Shown one piece after another: positions 36,193 to 46,072 of a stretch of 64,000 nucleotides of DNA. A program made the translations under genes and the position numbers. Positions within the stretch are counted from its first letter, which is position 1. Every line of letters begins with the position of its first letter. Where the stretch lies: positions 1 to 64,000 of the forward strand of contig BGKB01000213.1 of the NCBI GenBank assembly GCA_003116975.1, in the 5' to 3' direction. Under the pieces are notes generated by a model, which had not been told where the DNA came from, did no database searches, and saw nothing but the letters and a program-made list of their open reading frames with translations. The DNA comes from Aurantiochytrium sp. KH105 (lineage: Eukaryota > Sar > Bigyra > Thraustochytrida > Thraustochytriidae).

Positions 36193-38691
36193 ATGGTGAA
36201 CTTTCAGTTGACCTCCAGTGACCCGGGCTGGCGCGAGTCCGTCGTCTACGACGAGCAATTCGTACGATGGCAGACGGGCTTTCTCCTCACCATCCTCGCA
36301 TCGTTCATTAGCTACTGCTGGACCGCCAACTACTCGGACTTCATGAGAGCTGTGCGCAAACACGTTCACAGCGCCAAACAGGCCGCAGAAAATCCCGCTC
36401 ATGAATCTCAGCGCGAACGCACCGACGCAAGGCGCACGGACCCCACGGGAGCGCAAATGGACGTCGAGGCCATGGCCATCCAGGAACTCGACTCCGAAGC
36501 CGACGCCAAAACCGTGGGCACCGCGTCAATCATTGCCGGCACCGTCTTGCAGGCCGCCAGGCTGCGGCCTTTGCGGATTTTTCTTTTTGTGCTCTCCTTT
36601 ATCATCTTCGTGGTAATGGATTTCGTAGCCTTGGCAGTTTTGCCACTCGCTCTCGTCGTGCCGACGACAATGATGATCTTCATCTGGGCCGCGGTTTACA
36701 GGGCAGTGTGCCAGCGAGCCATTGAGCTACAGACCGCTGCAGAAACGGCGCTTATTGCCGTACTCGTCGGCCTCGCCGTCGGCGTCGCTCCCAAGGGCCT
36801 TTACATTGTGCACGTCAGCCGTGTGGTCAACTGGAATGCAAAGAGCATCATCTACACGGCCGTCTTTGTTGGCGTCTGCATTTTTATTTGGCTTTGGCGC
36901 CGATGGCGCCCCAACCGTTCGCGAAACACCGAAGCCGTCGTTAGCGGCGTTCTTTCCGGTATTCTAGGCGGCCAATCCCTGGTCCTGCTCAAGCTCGTCG
37001 CCGAGATTTGCGAGAATGCAATCTTCCACTCCGACAATGAGTTTGAGGGGGCCTCGGCATTTGTAGTTGTGTGCATGTCGGTCATTGCGTCAGGCATGCA
37101 CCTCTTCTCTTTGCATGCCACGCTGGCACGTCTCGACGAGGCCAATATTCGCCTCTTAGTCCCAGTGCATCGTCTTGCACTCATGGGCTCTGCCAGCATT
37201 GGGGCCGCCATTTACCTTGAAGAATGGAAGGTTCCCGAGACCACGCCCGTGCACGTCGGAATTTACTACGGAGTCGCTCTTCTCGGACTTGCTCTCGTTT
37301 GCGTTTACTTTGCGCTGCGCTCCCGCCGCGAGGCCATCGCCGAGACGGGCAAGAGACTCTCTTTGCAGGGACCTGGGGCCGTCGAGGATGCCCAGGCAGA
37401 TCCGGGGGCCGACACTTGCGACGAAAACGCCGCGACGAGACCAACCTCACCACGCGCTCGCTCGCGCACCTCATCGTGGTGGACCCTTGGGCGCTCGGCC
37501 AACAATCCTGCATCTATCAACTCTGGGGGCGCCGAGGAAACGGACGACGCGAATGACAGGGACCTGCACATGTTCAAGATGGCACGCGCGCGATCCCAGC
37601 GTCTTTCGAGCGCAGTCAGCGCAGACGGCATAGATATTGAAGGACTCACTCCTCGACCCAGCGATGCCGACGAGCTCGCGCTCATGGACCAGACCAGCTC
37701 CCTCGTCCCCAAGGAGTCCTCAAGACCTTCTCTTGAACCTCGACCGAGCGACCTCTCGGACCTCTCATCAGAGTCCTTTCACAGCCTCATGGACCTCGAC
37801 GAGGAAGAAGAAGCCGAGCATTCTTCGCCGCGCCAACCCGGCGCCTACAGGCTCTCCGTATCGCACACAATTGAAGAAGAAAACGAAGGCGACCACGGTG
37901 ACCATGCCGGTGAGGTCATTCGATACAACGATTCATATCCGATTCCAGAAAACACCATGGTCTTTCCTCAATCTCTCGGAACCTCCAAAAGTTACTGGCT
38001 TGACGCGGGCCGTGTCCCAGGCGTGTGGAATCTTCGAGGCCCGACGTATGATCAGGACCGCGTCAAAGTTCCTTGCGACGTCGCGCGCATGAACATTGCA
38101 GCCCTGGAATTCAGTTACGCGCCGGACAAGCCTATCCAACAGGCGAGCGCTGCACCGAATGGCTTCATTGCCAGGAACCACATGGGCCGCGCTGACCGGC
38201 CCTACATGATCGTTGTCAACTTTGCAATTCCCTCCCTCGGCAACTTTGTCACATATCTGACGCGTCGTACAGACATCAAGGACGAAGTGTTTGACGAGAT
38301 GCTTGACAAATTTATTTCTGCCGAGGACGACGATTACCGCAACGCGCGTTTTAAGCTCATTCCCGGCGTACTGGAAGGCAGCTACTTTGTGCGCAAGGCG
38401 GTGGGCGCAAAGCCGGCTCTTTTGTGCAAAAAGCTGAAAACAACGTATTATCGCGGGGACAACTTCTTCGAGATTTCCATTGATGTGGGTTCCTCTTCCA
38501 TTGGAAGTCGCGTGTTCGCGGCCATTAAGGGCTTTGCCTCTGGTCTCGTGCTGCATCTCGCGGTTGTTCTCGAGTCCAAAACGCGTGCCGAGCTTCCGGA
38601 GCGGCTCATGGTCGGTGTCGACATTTTCACGCCGGCAATGACGCCCGACCTTGCACCCAAGCCCACGGAAACAAGTCTGGAGCCCGTCTAA
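36193..38691 (+). CDS. NIPA/DMT-like membrane protein fused to EDR2_C (DUF1336) domain
   Basis: An 832-residue single frame. The N-terminal half (about 25-385) has around nine hydrophobic segments. Its second part reads like NIPA-type magnesium transporters of the drug/metabolite superfamily: SGVLSGILGGQSLVLLK, a polar stretch, then a segment ending in IYLEEWK as in the family's 'ILFKEW'. A 200-residue Ser/Asp/Glu-rich linker follows. The C-terminal 230 residues carry EDR2_C hallmarks: YWLDAGRVPGVWNLRGPTY, FKLIPGVLEGSYFVRKAVG, NFFEISIDVGSSSIG and a terminal LPERLMVG. EDR2_C occurs in plant lipid-binding proteins with START or PH domains, so a lipid-sensing or contact-site tail on a transporter is inferred. 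ATG 36193 precedes the first membrane segment; the upstream frame is leader. Confidence 0.85.
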   Translation: MVNFQLTSSDPGWRESVVYDEQFVRWQTGFLLTILASFISYCWTANYSDFMRAVRKHVHSAKQAAENPAHESQRERTDARRTDPTGAQMDVEAMAIQELDSEADAKTVGTASIIAGTVLQAARLRPLRIFLFVLSFIIFVVMDFVALAVLPLALVVPTTMMIFIWAAVYRAVCQRAIELQTAAETALIAVLVGLAVGVAPKGLYIVHVSRVVNWNAKSIIYTAVFVGVCIFIWLWRRWRPNRSRNTEAVVSGVLSGILGGQSLVLLKLVAEICENAIFHSDNEFEGASAFVVVCMSVIASGMHLFSLHATLARLDEANIRLLVPVHRLALMGSASIGAAIYLEEWKVPETTPVHVGIYYGVALLGLALVCVYFALRSRREAIAETGKRLSLQGPGAVEDAQADPGADTCDENAATRPTSPRARSRTSSWWTLGRSANNPASINSGGAEETDDANDRDLHMFKMARARSQRLSSAVSADGIDIEGLTPRPSDADELALMDQTSSLVPKESSRPSLEPRPSDLSDLSSESFHSLMDLDEEEEAEHSSPRQPGAYRLSVSHTIEEENEGDHGDHAGEVIRYNDSYPIPENTMVFPQSLGTSKSYWLDAGRVPGVWNLRGPTYDQDRVKVPCDVARMNIAALEFSYAPDKPIQQASAAPNGFIARNHMGRADRPYMIVVNFAIPSLGNFVTYLTRRTDIKDEVFDEMLDKFISAEDDDYRNARFKLIPGVLEGSYFVRKAVGAKPALLCKKLKTTYYRGDNFFEISIDVGSSSIGSRVFAAIKGFASGLVLHLAVVLESKTRAELPERLMVGVDIFTPAMTPDLAPKPTETSLEPV

Positions 38692-39242
38692 TCTTTGTAA
38701 TTATAATCGCTGTGTCCTGTGTGTCTACAACCAAGCGCCAATTATTCCTTCTCGATTTCCATCACTTGGAATTTGATCGCGGTCGATGAGACGTGCGTCC
38801 GCGTCTACAAAGAGCAAAGGCCGGGAAGAAATTCGCGTCGCACGAGTTAATTCGCTTGTTTACCAAATGCCTCCATCTCTTTCTGCACGTTCCTCTCGCA
38901 ACTTGTACATTCTCAATGCGATAATGATATATACAAGCAAGGCGTCTTTGATTGCGTCTGTCCTTCGTGATCCCGCGCAGTGTCCTTCTTCGGCCTTCCT
39001 CGTATCGGCAGCACGCCTGCTGCAGATCGTAAAAAGTCCGGTGAGGAGGCAACAAGCTGAGCAGAGCAAAGCAGAGCAAAGGCAGACAGCATACTACGGC
39101 GAGTGAAGACTTGAAACATCCCGTGCTTGAGCTCGCGTGCAAAAGAGTCGCGCTCCTCGGCGCCGAGAGCGCTGGGCACGCGCGGCGCGAGCGGCGGGAG
39201 CGCAGCCTTGCTGGCGGGACGCAGAGACAAAGCGCGCGCAGA
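38692..39242. other. intergenic region
   Basis: A 551-bp spacer between co-directional genes with a short GCAAA/GCAGA repeat at 39056-39082. No gene is seen. Confidence 0.4.
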
Positions 39243-40742
39243 ATGCTCCGAAGACTGCTGGCAGGGTCGGATGGGGCTGCGCAGGAGGACGGCAGCGGCG
39301 AAGAAGCTTCGTCCTCGTCGGCGCGACGCAACCGCGGTCGCGGGAACGACTCGCTGTGCGCGAGATTTTGCCAGCTCCCGCAATATCTCGTAGGCGACCA
39401 CGCGAATCCCTTTGTCGCAGAACCCGGAACAGGCGTGGCACGTCTACCCAGCGCCGGAGGTGCCGTTCAGCGTCGACAAGAACAGCAGCAACGACGCCGG
39501 GGCAGTGCGCGCCGCGGAGGAAACGGCAATGCCTCTAGCAACACGGGAGGGAATTCTAGTGCGCTCTCACCGCTGCGTCGCAGGGAAAAGGAGGAGAACA
39601 GCAACTTGAAACGATTTCTGCTTGCCGGCGAAGAAAAGTTGACGCCCGCAGAGGCCGAGCAAGAAGCTAGCATTTTGGCACAAATGGAGGGCATCGGCGA
39701 GGAGTGCGACATTTGCAGTCTCAAGGTTGCAACGCACTTTGCTTTGCCGTGCCGCCACCGGGCCTGCAAGGTGTGCTGGAGCCGCTGGCTCGCAGACCAC
39801 GAAGGCTGTATGGTCTGCGTGAGCAAAGTTGTTAGCTTGCGCCGATTCCCGGAAGACATGCTCCCGCTCACACCCTATGAACTGCAGGAGCAACGCACAA
39901 CTGCCAACGGTACGCTCAAAGTATCTAGCGAAGACGCAGTCACGCCTCTTTTTGCCCTGCAGAGTGAGCTTATCGTGGTCGAGGAGGCTTTTGAGCGATG
40001 TGTGCGTAGCATCCTTCACGTCAAGGATTCGCTCGCGCAGATTCTCGAAGCTCTCGAGACGGTCGAGTCACACCTATTCAACATTACACGTCCTGATCCG
40101 GGCCAAAACATTACAGTCGAGTCTCTCACGTCCGTTTTAGCGGTCGAACGGAGCACTGTTGTTGAGCAGCTGACCATGTATGACAACATTTTTGCTGATA
40201 ATGGCGACTGGGTCGCAATGGATCACGAAATGGTGCTTTTGCAGTGCGCCGTGCAGAGCTATGGGCAACGACTCGATACCTTTGTAGAAGAAACAGACAA
40301 GCAGAGCGGGGTGACGGACGAAGATGGCCTTGGCGGCGGAGAGGCCGCTGCCTCCAAGCAAACGTCCGAGGTCGTGGCCAACGGCATTGATGTCTTTGAG
40401 GTGCTGGTGGCCTCTAACTCAATGCAGGCGCAGTGGGCCCGTCTCAAGACTATTTTGGAGCGTTGTGGACCCGACAGTTCGCTCATGATGGGCATCATGC
40501 GTGTCTTTGGTATGATTCAGCTTTCGCATTCGCACGGCGGCGAGAGCAACGACATTCCAGCTTTTGCGCTTCGCGTCATGTCTTCAGCTCAAAGCCGTCT
40601 GCGGCTTTCTGACGAGCGTCTTTCGCAGACACTTCTCCCCGAAGGCAGCTTTGTGCTGCAGCGGTTGCAGTCCATGGCCCCAGACCTTTCCACCTCTGAT
40701 CAAGATGCTTCTGGAGAGGAGGTATCGCTTGCTGTATCCTGA
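39243..40742 (+). CDS. RING-type zinc finger protein, putative E3 ubiquitin ligase
   Basis: The 499-residue protein has one RING domain at residues 155-192: Cys155, Cys158, Cys170, His172, Cys175, Cys178, Cys189 and Cys192 (CDICSLKVATHFALPCRHRA, then KVCWSRW and CMVC), the C3HC4 order with the short C-X1-H-X2-C core. RING proteins recruit E2-ubiquitin, so an E3 role is the family expectation. The first 150 residues are Arg/Gln/Ser-rich and disordered; the 300 residues after the RING are mostly helical with no named domain. I use the ATG at 39243 because the frame extends upstream only through non-ATG starts. Confidence 0.85.
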   Translation: MLRRLLAGSDGAAQEDGSGEEASSSSARRNRGRGNDSLCARFCQLPQYLVGDHANPFVAEPGTGVARLPSAGGAVQRRQEQQQRRRGSARRGGNGNASSNTGGNSSALSPLRRREKEENSNLKRFLLAGEEKLTPAEAEQEASILAQMEGIGEECDICSLKVATHFALPCRHRACKVCWSRWLADHEGCMVCVSKVVSLRRFPEDMLPLTPYELQEQRTTANGTLKVSSEDAVTPLFALQSELIVVEEAFERCVRSILHVKDSLAQILEALETVESHLFNITRPDPGQNITVESLTSVLAVERSTVVEQLTMYDNIFADNGDWVAMDHEMVLLQCAVQSYGQRLDTFVEETDKQSGVTDEDGLGGGEAAASKQTSEVVANGIDVFEVLVASNSMQAQWARLKTILERCGPDSSLMMGIMRVFGMIQLSHSHGGESNDIPAFALRVMSSAQSRLRLSDERLSQTLLPEGSFVLQRLQSMAPDLSTSDQDASGEEVSLAVS

Positions 40743-41325
40743 TCTGATATTGTTCGTTTTTCTACTACCTCCTTGGTTTTGGGATTCTCTGACCTCTCGT
40801 TGGCTTTTCCTTTTCTTTTCTCAAATTTACGAAGCACTCGACCTTCTCCTTTCGATCCCAGTTCTGAGACACTATTCGACGATGCCCGTCACGATGAGGG
40901 GGTCTCCATCACCCTTATTGACACCTTGCCTTGTCCGAAAATTCAACGCTTTTGCCCAACCAAGGTTTTCTCTGTCGCTGGCCGTCCAAAGGACCCTCAT
41001 TTGGTCAGCCATGAAGCGGAACGTTGCATCAACGAAGAACTTGAAAGAAGGGGGTCGACCCGGGAAGTGCTAGAAAACAAAACTTTTCAGTAGCCATTGC
41101 CAGGCGCCGAAGTGGTAGTAGTAGGCCGAAAAAACGAAAAGACAGAAAAAAGGCGAAAGTCTCCTCTCTCAGCTGAGCTGAGCAGGCAGCTTCTCCAGAA
41201 CACAAGCGCATCTCTGCCGCCCTGCGCGCACGGAACGCCGCACGCACGCGGGCAGACGGACGAACACACGCACACACACACACGCGCTCTCGACGTAGCG
41301 GTAGCGTCTGCACACGCGCGCAAGC
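40743..41325. other. intergenic region
   Basis: A 583-bp spacer between the RING gene and the calponin-like gene. No gene is seen; a CACA-rich run lies at 41266-41282 just before the calponin-like start. Confidence 0.4.
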
Positions 41326-42027
41326 ATGTCGAAGCTGTATGGACTCGACAAGGAGGTGAGTGAATCGAACCCGAACCCGGTAAGGGCTGAGCGAGCGAGG
41401 GAAAACGAACGAGTCCGCGTCGCGGCTGTACGAACTAACTAACGCATCGGTCCTTGTGCGGAATGACAGCTAGCGGAACGCGAGGCCGCCAAACGTGACC
41501 CAGACCTTGAGGAGCGTGTACGCGCGTATCTGGAAGAGCTCACGGGAGAAGATGTGGGCGAGGACCTTCTCGAGTCGCTCAAAGACGGGACCATTCTCTG
41601 CAAGGCCATGAATGCTGTTAAGCCTGGCGTTATCAAAAAGATCCATGAAAGCTCGATGCCATTCAAGCAGATGGAGAACATCCAGTCCTTTCTTCGGGCG
41701 TGCCGTTCCGAGCTCGGCATGGCCGAGTTCGATCTCTTTACAACCGCTGATCTTTACGATGGCAAGAGCATCGTCAACGTCACCAACGGCCTCGTTGCTT
41801 TTTCCCGCGCCGCCTCGCGCGCGGGCTACACTGGAACAGCACTGGGCCCCAAAGAGGCCGATAAGCAGGAGGCCCGTGAATGGGCGCACAACCCCAATGC
41901 CGGCATATCCAAGCTCAACCAGGGCAGTGTTGAGACCATGGACAAGAAGGAAATTGACCGCAGCGGTAACCCGACCTTTGGTGCTGACAACGCGAAAAAG
42001 GTATGGGGAAAGAAGACCGTCGGCTAG
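41326..42027 (+). CDS. transgelin/calponin-like actin-binding protein (CH domain + calponin repeat)
   Basis: Two exons: 41326-41355 (ten codons, MSKLYGLDKE) and 41470-42027, joined across a 114-bp intron beginning GTGAGT and ending GACAG. The 195-residue product has a single calponin-homology domain at about 20-128 (LEERVRAYLEELTGE, LLESLKDGTILCKAMNAVKP, FLRACRSELGM, FTTADLYDGKSIVNVTNGL) and one calponin-type repeat at 153-184 (NAGISKLNQGSVETMDKKEI). This is the layout of transgelin/Scp1, small actin-bundling proteins. The phrase GLDKE|LAEREAAKRD across the junction matches the family's N-terminus, supporting the splice. It converges with the FUN14 gene over 279 bp. Confidence 0.93.
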
Positions 42028-42306
42028 GATGCCCACCTTCCAAAAACATGAATGGAAATTCCAGACACTTGCTTGCTGAGAGCAAGCAGGGAAGATTGGA
42101 AACATCAAAAACATTTTTTTTTCAACTCTATATCCTCAAGCCACACTGCGCTCGGCTGGCAAGGGCTTTGACGGATAATACAGACCCGATCGCCACGCGA
42201 AAGACTCCAAATTCTTTCATAGTGGGGTGGAGAGTTAGTACGTGGGTATCGGCCTACGCTTCTCTCTTCTCTGGTTGCTCTCCCTGCGTGCTTGGTGAGA
42301 ACACGT

Positions 42307-42786
42307 TTACCACCGAAAACCATAGACGAGGCCACTTGAGAACCCAGCCGCATGAGGGCCGTGGAACTTGAGGATGCCAAAGACCTTGGTCACGTAATAT
42401 TTGATATCGCGCGTAGTCACGGTACCGGAACCATCCGTGTCGACGCGCTTGATGAGATCCCCGCGGATCTTGTCCCAGCGAACTTCAATGTATCCTGCGT
42501 ATTGCATGCCCTGCAAGCAGACGAAACCAACCCCCAACGCCGTGGCGACTACCTTGCTCGCTTGCTTGATCGCGTACCCTGTGCAGAACCCAAGCGCGCC
42601 GCCAAAACCGAGCCGTGTCAGAACCGGCCCCAAGGTGCCCGAGATCACGTCCACCAGCGCCTTATCCTGTTTCGTCAAAAGAACCTCGCTCGGTTCACCA
42701 TCAATGGCCTCCACGGCGTCCAGTACGCCACTCTCCAGCTCCTCGCTCACGTCCACGACGCGCGTTTCCTCCGGGTAGCCCGCCAT
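42307..42786 (-). CDS. FUN14-family mitochondrial membrane protein with EF-hand-like loop
   Basis: A 159-residue FUN14/FUNDC-type protein. FUN14 proteins sit in the mitochondrial outer membrane; animal FUNDC1 is a mitophagy receptor. The FUN14 core runs from about 47 to 106, with the glycine-rich hydrophobic LGFGGALGFCTGYAIKQASK, a second segment VVATALGVGFVCLQGMQYAG and YIEVRWDKI. The C-terminus ends AAGFSSGLVYGFRW, matching the family's last membrane segment. Residues 116-127, DTDGSGTVTTRD, form a canonical-looking EF-hand calcium loop (acidic at 1, 3 and 12, Gly at 6). I chose the ATG at 42786; upstream in-frame codons lack domain content. Confidence 0.9.
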   Translation of the reverse strand: MAGYPEETRVVDVSEELESGVLDAVEAIDGEPSEVLLTKQDKALVDVISGTLGPVLTRLGFGGALGFCTGYAIKQASKVVATALGVGFVCLQGMQYAGYIEVRWDKIRGDLIKRVDTDGSGTVTTRDIKYYVTKVFGILKFHGPHAAGFSSGLVYGFRW

Positions 42787-43315
42787 CTTATCCCTCCCTC
42801 GAACGAAACGAGAGCAGCCAACCAACACGTACGTCCAGGGACGGACGAGAAGGCGAGTTCACCCTCGCCACGCTCGCTCCGCGCCTCTCTTCGCAGAGAC
42901 TTCCCTCGCGCTCGACCGTGCCTCGTGCGTGGCTCCGTCCCAGGGCCGGCTGCTGCCGTCTGCAGTCAGCTGCGCGTGCCGTCTCGTGTTGTGTGATTGC
43001 AAGCTCCGAGGTCCGGGCGGTCGGTCGTGGCGAGTGTTATTACAGTCAAACAGACAGACAGACAGACAGAGAGAGAGAGCGAGACGCGGAGAAAGACGGA
43101 GCAAAGGTTTTAGACCCGGACTTAGAAGAACGTGCCCCACGAACTTTTTTTGTAAACCCAACACCTTTCGCGGAGCCGGAGCGATGGATGGATCGATCGT
43201 GGTCGATTGAACGACCCGGCCCGAAGGTTTGTAGAGATTGACGATTACTCGGACGTTTGAGATAAGAGATGGGTGGGGCAGTCTTCACCCAACTTACACG
43301 AATGAGCTGTCTCCT
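42787..43315. other. intergenic region
   Basis: It contains a CAGA tetranucleotide array running into GA at 43050-43079 and a short GATC-rich patch near 43185-43200. No gene is seen. Confidence 0.4.
43050..43079. repeat. (CAGA)n/(GA)n microsatellite
   Basis: Five CAGA units followed by GA dinucleotides in the upstream region of the FUN14 gene. Confidence 0.9.
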
Positions 43316-44239
43316 TCATGACGCAGACGGAAGTGTCTTTGTCGTGACGCGAGAATGCAAAGGGCTGCGACGCTGAGGGGAGGCATCAACACGACGCGGA
43401 GGTCGAAGTGCAATGTGCTTGCTGGGTTGAGACGATGTAAACAAATGTATGTCATGCCGCGAGCGAAATGGAACCTGACTCGAGGGAAATGGCAATCCTC
43501 CACGGTGGCCTGGTCGCTCGCTCCTGGCAATAGTCGGGGATACACGCGCCGCGCGCTGGCGCTCTTGCTCATCCAAAAGCGCAATAAAGTGCTCGGGGCT
43601 CAGTTGTGGGTCCAAGGCCTCGAGACCGCCTCGAAAAACTGCCGTCAATGCGCGTTGCTGAGCGTCTGATTCGGGGACAGGCATGAGTGCCTGCGCCGTA
43701 GTCAGCTGCTGCAAGGGCTCAAACGTTGTCGCCACAGGCCCATACACTGCTCGATCATCACCAGCGGTTTCCTCGCGAGAAGAAAGGCTCGCTGTCGAGA
43801 CTCGACGTGGGTCAGATCGCGCAACGGCTGCGCGAATTTCACGCAAGACTTGAAGGAGTTGCTGCTCGCGCTCTGTCTTGCTGGGGACGGCTCCGCACGA
43901 CCTCTCGGGCTTCACCTCGCCCGCTTGATTACCATCGTCGTGTGTAAGCTGATTTGATGTTGCGCGCGCTTCTTCTTCTTCAAGTCTCTTGACATCCGCG
44001 CCGGAATTTCCTTTTTTGGAGAAATCAAATCGATCACCAATTTTCTTTACTCCTCCTCCTCCTCTTCCTCCTCCTTCTTCTCCTTCCTCTTCGGCTGCAC
44101 GTCGTTCACAATCATCGTATTCATAATCTCTCGCCTTTGCAGCGCGATCGCTGCCGCTACCACCGACGCGCGGTTCTGGCACGGGTCTTTGCAATGCAGC
44201 AAGATCGTGTCGAATATCTACAGAAAGTGCCGGCAACAT
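43316..44239 (-). CDS. hypothetical protein, charged and low complexity
   Basis: A 307-residue frame from an ATG with no recognised family. It includes ALSVDIRHDLAAL near the start, a Glu/Gly-rich tract, a helical stretch KTEREQQLLQVLREIRAAV, QLSPEHFIALLDEQERQRAA and a basic C-terminus. The amphipathic helical pieces look protein-like, which is why I keep it. It starts 528 bp from a divergent EF-hand gene. It could have further exons or be shorter. Confidence 0.5.
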   Translation of the reverse strand: MLPALSVDIRHDLAALQRPVPEPRVGGSGSDRAAKARDYEYDDCERRAAEEEGEEGGGRGGGGVKKIGDRFDFSKKGNSGADVKRLEEEEARATSNQLTHDDGNQAGEVKPERSCGAVPSKTEREQQLLQVLREIRAAVARSDPRRVSTASLSSREETAGDDRAVYGPVATTFEPLQQLTTAQALMPVPESDAQQRALTAVFRGGLEALDPQLSPEHFIALLDEQERQRAARVSPTIARSERPGHRGGLPFPSSQVPFRSRHDIHLFTSSQPSKHIALRPPRRVDASPQRRSPLHSRVTTKTLPSAS

Positions 44240-44766
44240 GCTGCCGTCGTGGTTGATCGGTCAATCAGTTGATCGATCACTTTTCGCGTGCCCGCTCGTA
44301 CGGCCGCTCTCACCTCGCCTTCAAGGCGTCCGATTTCCCGTCTACTCTTTTTCTCCCGGCTTGCTTGCTCGTTTGCTTGCTTTTCCTTGTTTGCTTCCTC
44401 GCTTGCTTTCTTGCGCACCCACTTGCTCGCCCGCCCACCCACCTCTATTGCTCGCCTCGGTGGCGGCGGCGGCGGCGGCCCCTCCCTCAGGCTCCGTATC
44501 CGTTCACAGCGAAGCGGCTGCGTTCTGGTCTCCTTGGCTTTTGCTTTTTTCACCAGTGTGTCGACGGTCAAAAACGGTGTGTACCACACCACACTCCGGC
44601 TGGCTGCAGCCGCTGGCCGCTGCCGCACGCAAGCTCAGGGCTGAGCTAGGTCGTTTCCGATTCAGCCGAGAGAGTAATCTCCAGCCGGGCGAGCCGTCGC
44701 ACCCCACCGGCGTGCACATACGTACGTACGTACGTACGTTTGTACGTACGCACGCGCTTACCGAGG
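44240..44766. promoter_or_regulatory. divergent upstream region with ACGT microsatellite
   Basis: This lies between outward-facing starts at 44239 and 44767. It has a TTGC-type repeat region around 44360-44420 and a self-complementary ACGT array at 44719-44750 that ends 17 bp before the EF-hand gene ATG. No gene is seen. Confidence 0.4.
44719..44750. repeat. (TACG)n microsatellite
   Basis: About seven units with one T insertion, palindromic throughout, directly in front of the EF-hand gene start. Confidence 0.9.
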
Positions 44767-45813
44767 ATGCGCGCCAATCTCCACCACCGTCAACATCACC
44801 ACAAGCACGGGCAAGATCGTCCGAATGAGAAAGCGGAGCGAAGAGCCTTCAAAGAGCTCCTCGCAGCCTCGCGCTTGAGTCGGGGGGCGAAAACACCGCG
44901 CAGGACGCTCGCCGAAGTCGAAGCGACGTTTCGGGACCCCCATGCGAGAGAAACCGCACCGACGCAAGCGCAGCATCCGCGAGGCCCTAGACCACGTATC
45001 TTTGCAAACACAGCCGTCTTCAAAGAAGATGTCGATATTGACGCGTTCTCTCGTCGCGAGCGCACATTATATAAAGCGCGCCAAGCGACCAGGCGCCCTT
45101 CTATAGACGCTCACAACATCTCAAGCGATACGCGAAAGGCCAGACAAAGACCTGCTGCAGACACCAAATTAGCCCAAGGCCAAGGCCAAGCTCAAGACAG
45201 CAAGGAGCTCGCCGATCTTCTGGTCAAGTGGCAAAAACTGCGTTCAGATTTTTTTGCGGAGCGAAAAGAACGACACAAGAGGTCTCACATTGCACTTCGT
45301 GATGAGTGGGGCACGTGGCTTCGAAACCGAAATCCAGCTCTCAAAGCGCAATGGGCAGCAATTCGAGATCGACGCATGGACCTCCGACAGTGGTTCAATG
45401 TTCTCGACGAGGACAAGAGCGGCGAAATCAGCACCAACGAGCTCGTCGACCCACTCCTTACCGTGGGACTCTGCCGATCGCGGCAACAAGTTGAGCGATT
45501 GGTGTCAAAGATTGACGTCGATGGCTCGGGGGCGATTGGATTCGACGAGTTTGTCAATATTGTGTGCTCCGAGGAGGGCGAAGACCCCAACTCGGCCAAC
45601 GCCCTTGTTCAGCTTTACAGGGCCGTGGCGCGTGGCGAGTTGGGTGATTCTAATCTCGACTTTTCTATGCTCCTTTCCTCGTATCGACGCAAGGTCATCT
45701 TGCGTGCCTTGGCTCCCGAGTCACAGCGAATAGAAAGTAGCAAGGAGCGTCAGCAAGACAAACGTTGCGTGGATGCGCTTGCAAACGAGTTCTGGTCGCA
45801 AAAGTATGCATGA
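44767..45813 (+). CDS. EF-hand calcium-binding protein
   Basis: A 348-residue protein with two consecutive EF-hands in its C-terminal half: loop DEDKSGEISTNE at about 214-225 and DVDGSGAIGFDE at about 250-261, both with acidic residues at 1, 3 and 12, Gly at 6 and a hydrophobic residue at 8. The N-terminus is basic and His-rich (HHRQHHHKHG). The middle has a long helix (LLVKWQKLRSDFFAERKERH). This layout of a basic helical N-part plus paired EF-hands is common in ciliary and cytoskeletal calcium sensors of protists, but I cannot name an orthologue. The ATG at 44767 is the first ATG in the frame. Confidence 0.82.
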   Translation: MRANLHHRQHHHKHGQDRPNEKAERRAFKELLAASRLSRGAKTPRRTLAEVEATFRDPHARETAPTQAQHPRGPRPRIFANTAVFKEDVDIDAFSRRERTLYKARQATRRPSIDAHNISSDTRKARQRPAADTKLAQGQGQAQDSKELADLLVKWQKLRSDFFAERKERHKRSHIALRDEWGTWLRNRNPALKAQWAAIRDRRMDLRQWFNVLDEDKSGEISTNELVDPLLTVGLCRSRQQVERLVSKIDVDGSGAIGFDEFVNIVCSEEGEDPNSANALVQLYRAVARGELGDSNLDFSMLLSSYRRKVILRALAPESQRIESSKERQQDKRCVDALANEFWSQKYA

Positions 45814-46072
45814 AGCGGTGGTTCCTAAAAATTACAAATACTGTCATACACAATCCGAGTCAGACAGCACCTTCTCGATGCTGACGTCTCGCGTTTTACG
45901 TTGTATTGGCCTCTCTTCGTTGATTTTGCGTCTTGCCATCATCCACGGGGGATGGGCTGAGCAGGTAGATCCAGGAATAGAGACAGGAGGGTGGGCGATC
46001 ATGCTTTGATTTTGGACACATTTGTCCCACCGACACCAACCGCAAGCAACCAAAACGTGTTCGCTTTCACAA

